Below are positions 4,680-8,959 of a DNA stretch of 8,959 nt, in pieces. The DNA comes from UBA1479 sp963972065 (GTDB lineage: Bacteria; Pseudomonadota; Alphaproteobacteria; Rhodospirillales; Casp-alpha2): NCBI GenBank assembly GCA_963972065.1, contig CAXAVJ010000121.1, forward strand, positions 1 to 8,959, in the 5' to 3' direction. The notes beneath the pieces were generated by a model. The model did no database searches and had not been told where the DNA came from. It saw nothing but the letters and a program-made list of their open reading frames with translations. How positions within the stretch are numbered: position 1 is the stretch's first letter; each line of letters begins with the position of its first letter. The position numbers were made by a program, and so were the translations under genes.

Positions 4680-5630
4680 TTGCCGCCCCGGCCCGGAACC
4701 AATTCCGTGATCCTGCTGCTTTACGCCGTGACCGTTATTGCCTGGGGTTTCAGCTGGTACGGCGTCCAGATGCAGTTGGGCGTCGTGGCGCCGGAGGTTT
4801 CCGTGTTCTACCGCTTCGCCCTGTCGGCGGCGGCGATGTATGCGTTCTGCCGGGTGACCGGGCGGGCCATCGATTTCCGGCCGCGCGACCATGCCTGGGT
4901 CGCGGTCCAGGGCTTGTTCCTGTTCGGCAGCAACTTCTATCTGGTTTATCTCGGCGCGCAGTATCTGCCGTCGGGACTGGTGTCGATCCTGTTTTCCCTG
5001 GTCATCGTCATGAACGTCGCGGGGGGTGCCCTGGTTCTGCACAACCGGGTGGAACCCCGCATGGTGATCGGCGCCGTGTTCGGGATCGGCGGCATCGCCG
5101 TGATCTTCTGGCCGGAGCTGGCCCATTTCGACCTCAGCCAGGGCGGCGCCAAGGGCATGGTCCTGGTGCTCTGCGGCACGGCCTCGGCCGCCACGGGCAT
5201 GCTGATTTCGGCCTTGAACCAGCGCCGGGGTTTGGGCGTGGTGCGCACCAACACCATGGGCATGGTCTACGGATCCCTGTTCATGTTGATGTATTGCCTG
5301 GCCCGCGGCGCCGAATTCCGCATGGAATGGACGACGGTCTATGTCGGCTCTCTGTTGTTCCTCGCGATCATTTCCACCGTCGTCGCCTTCGCCACCTACC
5401 TGACCCTGGTCGGGCGCATCGGGCCCGAACGCGCCAGCTATTCGTCGGTCCTGTTTCCCCTGGTCGCCCTTGCCGTGTCGACCTGGATGGAAGGCTTCCA
5501 ATGGACAACCGGCGCCATCTTCGGCGTCGGCTGCGTGCTGGTCGGAAACCTGTTCGTTCTGACACCACCCGCCGTGGTGGCGCGGCTGATGCGCCGCACG
5601 GTTCCGCCCCCCGCCCCCGCGTCCGACTGA
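4680..5630 (+). CDS. EamA/DMT-superfamily transporter (10 TM)
   Basis: A 316-residue inner-membrane protein of the drug/metabolite transporter superfamily, built from two EamA repeats of five helices. Hydrophobic segments lie at about residues 10-28, 38-57, 72-91, 97-119, 127-144, 158-177, 190-208, 220-241, 252-270 and 276-295. Family hallmarks include AWGFSWYGV in TM1, PEVSVFYRFALSA in TM2 and GPERASYSSVLFPLVALAVS around TM9. Relatives export amino acids or other metabolites; the substrate cannot be read here. The start is unsure: TTG at 4680 gives the length stated but has no ribosome binding site, while GTG at 4707 has GGA 9 bases upstream and would start right at TM1. There is no ATG in a suitable place. 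The gene begins 15 bases after a terminator, so it needs its own promoter; the -24/-12 element at 4604 is the best candidate. The MFS gene follows after 50 bp and may be cotranscribed. Confidence 0.87.
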   Translation: MPPRPGTNSVILLLYAVTVIAWGFSWYGVQMQLGVVAPEVSVFYRFALSAAAMYAFCRVTGRAIDFRPRDHAWVAVQGLFLFGSNFYLVYLGAQYLPSGLVSILFSLVIVMNVAGGALVLHNRVEPRMVIGAVFGIGGIAVIFWPELAHFDLSQGGAKGMVLVLCGTASAATGMLISALNQRRGLGVVRTNTMGMVYGSLFMLMYCLARGAEFRMEWTTVYVGSLLFLAIISTVVAFATYLTLVGRIGPERASYSSVLFPLVALAVSTWMEGFQWTTGAIFGVGCVLVGNLFVLTPPAVVARLMRRTVPPPAPASD

Positions 5631-5680
5631 CCCAACGCTTCTGAGCGGCCCCGCCCTACTGGTTTCAACGAGGAAACGCC

Positions 5681-6910
5681 ATGTCCACCAAACGCATCGG
5701 TATCGCCATCTGGGTCGTCGCCTTCGCCGGCTGCCTGATCGGCAGCCTGAACCTGGGCACCCGCACCACTTTCGGGCTGTTCCAGACCGACATCCTGCGC
5801 GACCTTGCCATCACGCCCAGCGACTTCGGCCTGGCCATCGCCGTGCAGAACCTCATGTGGGGCGTCGCCACGCCGTTCATGGGGGCCATCGCCGACAAGT
5901 TCGGCAGCATGCGCATGATCATCCTGGGGGCCCTTCTGTACGCCGTGGGGCTTTACGTCATGGGCACGGCCGACAGCCTGTTCGCGTTCAACGTCGGCGC
6001 GGGATTCCTGATCGGCATCGGCATGGGCGGCGTCGGGTTCGGCGTCGTGCTGGGCGCCGTCGGCCGCCGCGTGCCGGCCGAACACCGATCCCTGGCGCTC
6101 GGCATCGCCAGTGCCGGCGGCTCCTTCGGACAATTCTACATGGCCCCCGTGGGCCAGGCGCTGCTGGAAACCTATGGCTGGACCGGGGCCTTGACGGCGC
6201 TCGCCGTGATCATGCTGATCGCCGTGCCGCTGGCTTTCCTGCTGGCGCGCCAACCGCTCAGCGCCGACGCCGCGCCCGTGGCCCAGCGCCAGGGCAAGAC
6301 ACCCGACATCAGCCTGGGGGAAGCCCTCGGCGAAGCCTATCGCCACCTGGGCTTTAACCTGCTGACCCTGGGGTTCTTCGTCTGCGGGTTCCAGGTCGCC
6401 TTCATCACCGTGCATTTCCCCAAGTATCTGGAGCTTCTGCACATCGACCTGCGCATCGCCGCCCTTGCCCTGTCGCTGATCGGGCTGTGCAATATCGTCG
6501 GCACCTTCGCCTGCGGCGCGCTGGGCGGCAGGTTTCCGAAAAAATGGGTATTGGCCTGGCTCTATTTCCTGCGCTCGCTTTGCATCATCGCCCTGTTGGC
6601 GGCACCTAAGACCGAGACCAATATCCTGCTGTTCGCCGGCGCCATGGGCCTGTTGTGGCTCGGCACGGTGCCGCTGACCTCGGGCCTGGTCGCCCATATG
6701 TTCGGCGTGCGTTATCTGTCCATGCTGTTCGGGATCACCTTCCTGAGCCACCAGATCGGCAGTTTCCTCGGCGTGTGGCTGGGCGGTTATCTGTACCAGA
6801 CCACCGGATCCTATGATTGGGTGTGGTACGGCTCCATCGCGTTGGGCTTCGTCGCCGCCGCCTTGCATATCCCCATTCCGGAAAAGCGCCCCGCCCCGGC
6901 CACGGCCTGA
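5681..6910 (+). CDS. MFS transporter (12 TM, YcxA/OFA-like)
   Basis: A 409-residue major facilitator protein in the inner membrane, with 12 predicted helices in two halves split by a hydrophilic loop at about residues 190-222. The MFS motif A in loop 2-3 is GAIADKFGSMR (68-78), and its degenerate counterpart in loop 8-9 is GALGGRFPKKW (279-289). The stretches VLGAVGRRVPAEHRSLALGI (123-142), LTLGFFVCGFQVAF (228-241) and LSHQIGSFLGVWLGGYLY (355-372) resemble the YcxA-like/oxalate-formate-antiporter-like group. Many of these carry monocarboxylates, but the substrate here is not known. The ATG has GAGGAAA just upstream (5670-5676). It lies 50 bp behind the EamA gene on the same strand with no terminator between, and a hairpin follows it. 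Two unrelated transporters in tandem suggest shared export/import control, but this is only positional. Confidence 0.9.
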   Translation: MSTKRIGIAIWVVAFAGCLIGSLNLGTRTTFGLFQTDILRDLAITPSDFGLAIAVQNLMWGVATPFMGAIADKFGSMRMIILGALLYAVGLYVMGTADSLFAFNVGAGFLIGIGMGGVGFGVVLGAVGRRVPAEHRSLALGIASAGGSFGQFYMAPVGQALLETYGWTGALTALAVIMLIAVPLAFLLARQPLSADAAPVAQRQGKTPDISLGEALGEAYRHLGFNLLTLGFFVCGFQVAFITVHFPKYLELLHIDLRIAALALSLIGLCNIVGTFACGALGGRFPKKWVLAWLYFLRSLCIIALLAAPKTETNILLFAGAMGLLWLGTVPLTSGLVAHMFGVRYLSMLFGITFLSHQIGSFLGVWLGGYLYQTTGSYDWVWYGSIALGFVAAALHIPIPEKRPAPATA

Positions 6911-6934
6911 TTGGTTCCGCCCCGTTTTGCCGGC

Positions 6935-6960
6935 CCCGCCTGGACCCCGGTCCGGGCGGG
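6935..6960 (+). terminator. Strong GC hairpin after the MFS gene, possible terminator
   Basis: CCCGCCTGGAC (6935-6945) pairs with GTCCGGGCGGG (6950-6960) as an 11-bp stem with one G-T pair and a 4-nt loop. It starts 24 bases after the MFS stop and lies just before the next promoter. No T-run follows, so termination may be partial or need Rho. Confidence 0.55.
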
Positions 6961-6969
6961 CGCGGACTG

Positions 6970-6998
6970 TTGTCCCCGGTCCTTCATACATCTATAAC
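6970..6998 (+). promoter_or_regulatory. Sigma-70-type promoter of the histidine kinase gene
   Basis: TTGTCC (6970-6975, 4 of 6) and TATAAC (6993-6998, 5 of 6) are separated by 17 bases, the ideal spacing. The expected transcription start is about 7005. That rules against translation from the upstream ATG at 7001 and supports the ATG at 7064. Confidence 0.6.
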
Positions 6999-7026
6999 CC
7001 ATGCCGATCCTGCACCCTCGGCCCGC

Positions 7027-7045
7027 GTTGCCGCCGGCCGGCAAC
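7027..7045 (+). other. Leader stem-loop before the histidine kinase start
   Basis: GTTGCCG (7027-7033) pairs perfectly with CGGCAAC (7039-7045) around a 5-nt loop. It would lie in the 5' leader of the transcript from the promoter at 6970, 18 bases before the ATG at 7064. Because no Shine-Dalgarno sequence is apparent, this structure may matter for ribosome access, but that is only an inference. Confidence 0.4.
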
Positions 7046-7063
7046 CCAGTTCGGCCGGTCTTT

Positions 7064-8401
7064 ATGTTCAACATAAGCTCCATCCTGATCTCCCTGACCG
7101 TGGTGCAGTTCATCATGGCCGCGATCCTGACCACCTTCTGGTTGGCGCGGATCAAGACCGGCGGCTTGAAGGAAATGGCTCTGGCCATGACCGTCGGCGG
7201 GGTCGGCGCGCTGGCCGTCGGCGCCGGCGCCGCGATGATGGATTTTCGCCCCGCCGGTTTCGGCCTGATGTGTTTCGTCGTCGCCATCCTGTCAGCGACA
7301 CGGGCCATGGGCCGCCTGCAGGACCGGCGGCCGCGCTATGTTCTGGAATTGGCGGCGCTGATCGTTTCCGCTGCCGGCATCTATTATTTCATCGTCGTCA
7401 AACAGAACGTCGCCGGCGGGTTGGCCGTAAACTCCGTTATATTCGCCATCGTCTGCGGCCTGACCGCATGGGATCTTTTCGGCGAACGCGACCCGAGCCT
7501 CAGAACCGCCTGCCGTATTCTCGGCACGATGTTCGCGGTGTTCGCGACCCTTCAGCTGTTCCGCATTTTCGTCCGGCCGCTGTTCGAAGGCCCCATGGGA
7601 CCGAACGATCAGATCGTGACCCTTGATGCTGCCTTCGCGTTCTTCGGCATGGCGACGGTGATCGGCTGGAGCCTCGGCCTGTTGTGGGCGTCCTACAGCC
7701 GCGCCGAATACCAACTGCGCGCCGCCTATGAAGAGTTGGAGCGGTTTTCCGGCGCCGTCGCCCACGACCTGAAATCGCCGCTCAATGCCGTGATCGGGAA
7801 CCTTGAGGCCGCGGCCCTGCCGTCAGCGACCATGGACACCCAACAGAGGGCGGAGTTCCTTGCCTCCGCCCATAAGGCGGCCCTGCGCATGAACCGCTTT
7901 ATCGGCGACCTGCTCGACGACGCCCGATCGGTACAGCAGGCCTCGCCGACCGAGGTTGCCGATCCCGACCAATGCCTGCGCGAAGCCCAGGACAGCCTGC
8001 GTCCGATGGTCGACGCCGTCGCCGCCGAGATCACCATCGGCGATCTTCCGACCGTTGCCGTCAGTCCGCTGCAGTTAACCCGCGTGTTCCAGAACCTGTT
8101 GGACAACGCCCTTAAGTACAGATCTCTGGAGCGGCCCCTGACGATCGATATCTCCGCCCGACGCCAGGGCGATGTCGTGATTATTTACATCAAGGACAAT
8201 GGCGTCGGGATTTCCCAGGCCGATCAGCCCCGCGTTTTCAACCGCTTCGAGCGCGGCGGAAAGCAGTCCCTTGTGCCCGGTGACGGCGTGGGCCTGTCGG
8301 AGTGCCGACGGGTCGTCGAAAAGGCCGGTGGCTCGATCGACCTGTCTTCCCAGCTGGGCACCGGCTCGACCTTCCGCCTGATCCTGCCCGCGGCTAGTTG
8401 A
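7064..8401 (+). CDS. Orphan membrane sensor histidine kinase
   Basis: A 445-residue inner-membrane histidine kinase. Residues 1-210 hold about seven hydrophobic segments with little periplasmic loop; this resembles the integral-membrane sensor modules found ahead of GGDEF and kinase domains. A short linker and coiled-coil-like AYEELERFSGAVAHDLKSPL (221-240) lead into the dimerisation domain with the phospho-acceptor H234. The ATPase domain has the N-box QNLLDNALKY (343-352), G1 box DNGVGI (378-383), F-box VFNRFERGG (391-399) and G2 box GDGVGLS (406-412), so it should be active. The start at 7064 is preferred over the in-frame ATG at 7001 because the promoter at 6970-6998 would start RNA at about 7005. 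No response regulator is adjacent, so the partner lies elsewhere. The gene overlaps the convergent quinone reductase gene by 8 bases. The signal sensed is unknown; membrane, redox or lipid cues are possible. Confidence 0.88.
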   Translation: MFNISSILISLTVVQFIMAAILTTFWLARIKTGGLKEMALAMTVGGVGALAVGAGAAMMDFRPAGFGLMCFVVAILSATRAMGRLQDRRPRYVLELAALIVSAAGIYYFIVVKQNVAGGLAVNSVIFAIVCGLTAWDLFGERDPSLRTACRILGTMFAVFATLQLFRIFVRPLFEGPMGPNDQIVTLDAAFAFFGMATVIGWSLGLLWASYSRAEYQLRAAYEELERFSGAVAHDLKSPLNAVIGNLEAAALPSATMDTQQRAEFLASAHKAALRMNRFIGDLLDDARSVQQASPTEVADPDQCLREAQDSLRPMVDAVAAEITIGDLPTVAVSPLQLTRVFQNLLDNALKYRSLERPLTIDISARRQGDVVIIYIKDNGVGISQADQPRVFNRFERGGKQSLVPGDGVGLSECRRVVEKAGGSIDLSSQLGTGSTFRLILPAAS

Positions 8402-8959
8402 GGGTTCCCGGCGCGGCCCCCGTGGTCAGCACGACCTTGCCCGTCGACTTGCGCGACAGCAGCATGTTCATGCCTTCCTTGACGTCGGCGAGGTCGAATA
8501 CATGGCTGACGTGGGGGCGCAGGTCGCCCGCCGCCATCCAGCCCAGAAGCTCGTTGAAGGAGCGCTCGATCAAATCCGGGTCGAGGGTGCGATGCGCCCC
8601 CCAGTAGAAGCCGAGGACCGAAAGGTTCTTGACCAAAAGGATGTTGGCCGGGATCTGCGGCACCGTGCCGGAGGCGAACCCGACGACCAGAATCCGCCCA
8701 CCCTGCACCGTGCAGCGGAGCGACGCATCGAACGCCGTGCCGCCGACCGGATCATAAACGCAGTCGGCCCCGCGTCCGTCGGTCAGCTGTTTGACCCGCT
8801 CGCGGATGTCTTCCTTGCGGTAGTCAATCAAATGGTCGGCGCCGTATTCCTTGGCCACGGCCAATTTTTCGGGCCCGCCCGCCGTGGCGATCACGGTCGC
8901 CCCCAGCTTTTTGCCGATCTCGACCGCCGTCAGCCCGACCCCGCCGGCGGCGCCATGAA
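8394..8959 (-). CDS. NADPH:quinone oxidoreductase family protein, C-terminal part (5' end outside window)
   Basis: The C-terminal 187 residues of a zinc-independent medium-chain dehydrogenase/reductase of the quinone oxidoreductase (QOR1-like) type, normally about 325 residues. These cytoplasmic enzymes use NADPH to reduce quinones or enones. Visible are the nucleotide-binding glycine motif HGAAGGVGL at the window edge (about 8957-8931), GATVIATAGGPEKLAVAKEY, GADHLIDYRKED, the NAD(P) segment DPVGGTAFDASLR, GFASGTVPQIPANILLVKN, and the closing TGKVVLT. The frame is open to 8957, so the true start lies beyond the window; the GTG at 8894 is internal. The gene converges on the histidine kinase gene and their ends overlap by 8 bases with no terminator between. 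QOR1-type genes often sit near fatty-acid genes, which fits the acyl-CoA flavour of the window. Confidence 0.9.
   Translation of the reverse strand, partial: HGAAGGVGLTAVEIGKKLGATVIATAGGPEKLAVAKEYGADHLIDYRKEDIRERVKQLTDGRGADCVYDPVGGTAFDASLRCTVQGGRILVVGFASGTVPQIPANILLVKNLSVLGFYWGAHRTLDPDLIERSFNELLGWMAAGDLRPHVSHVFDLADVKEGMNMLLSRKSTGKVVLTTGAAPGTLN

Noticed and set aside
4593..5501. Minus-strand open frame opposite the exporter gene
   Set aside because: Low-complexity charged composition and no recognisable motif; antisense shadow.
4571..5644. Plus-strand open frame of 357 codons over the exporter gene
   Set aside because: It is Arg/Gly/Pro-rich, shows no fold, and overlaps the clear EamA frame.
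5438..6991. Long minus-strand open frame (517 codons) opposite the MFS gene
   Set aside because: Its product is a monotonous Gly/Asp/His/Gln/Ala mixture without domains, typical of the antisense of a GC-rich membrane-protein gene. The plus-strand MFS gene is unambiguous.
7001..7063. Upstream ATG of the kinase frame
   Set aside because: The added residues are Pro-rich with no ribosome binding site, and the promoter at 6970-6998 would start RNA downstream of this ATG.
1..8959. Mobile elements, CRISPR arrays, toxin-antitoxin or defence systems
   Set aside because: No transposase, integrase, direct-repeat array, nuclease pair or phage-like gene is visible; all genes are housekeeping, transport or regulatory types.

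Overview
This 8,959-base window is GC-rich chromosomal DNA. A DUF1127 protein ending in KPFW, several GcvA-like LysR regulators and acetoacetate, acyl-CoA and quinone-reductase genes suggest an alphaproteobacterium, perhaps a Rhodospirillales-type heterotroph. That placement is inferred from protein style and composition. I see no rRNA, tRNA, insertion sequence, integrase, phage gene or CRISPR array, and the genes look like ordinary core or soft-core metabolism.

Left part (1-3.1 kb): the 3' end of an acetoacetyl-CoA synthetase gene runs into a convergent LysR gene, with the two stop codons sharing one CTAG. That LysR gene (lysR-1) is divergent from an enoyl-CoA hydratase/isomerase gene across a 150-bp AT-rich region holding perfect inverted repeats. 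The hydratase gene converges on a small VOC (glyoxalase-fold) gene, with a hairpin between them.

Middle (3.1-4.7 kb): a second GcvA-like LysR gene (lysR-2) lies just upstream of the VOC gene on the same strand and is divergent from a DUF1127 gene. The 283-bp gap between them includes about 140 bp that is only about 28% GC, with a 12-bp palindrome and an 11-bp inverted repeat. The DUF1127 gene ends at a strong intrinsic terminator.

Right part (4.7-9.0 kb): an EamA-type exporter and a 12-helix MFS transporter lie in tandem. They are followed by a hairpin, a recognisable sigma-70 promoter, an orphan membrane histidine kinase, and the convergent 3' part of an NADPH:quinone oxidoreductase gene that runs off the window.

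Functional reading: acetoacetate activation, crotonase and quinone-reductase genes point to acyl-CoA or ketone-type carbon use, with two LysR proteins as likely local regulators. No single multi-gene system unites the window and I found no convincing new system. The most unusual signal is regulatory: a good sigma-54-type -24/-12 element lies so that transcription would begin inside the left arm of the DUF1127 terminator. This would let the exporter gene escape that terminator.
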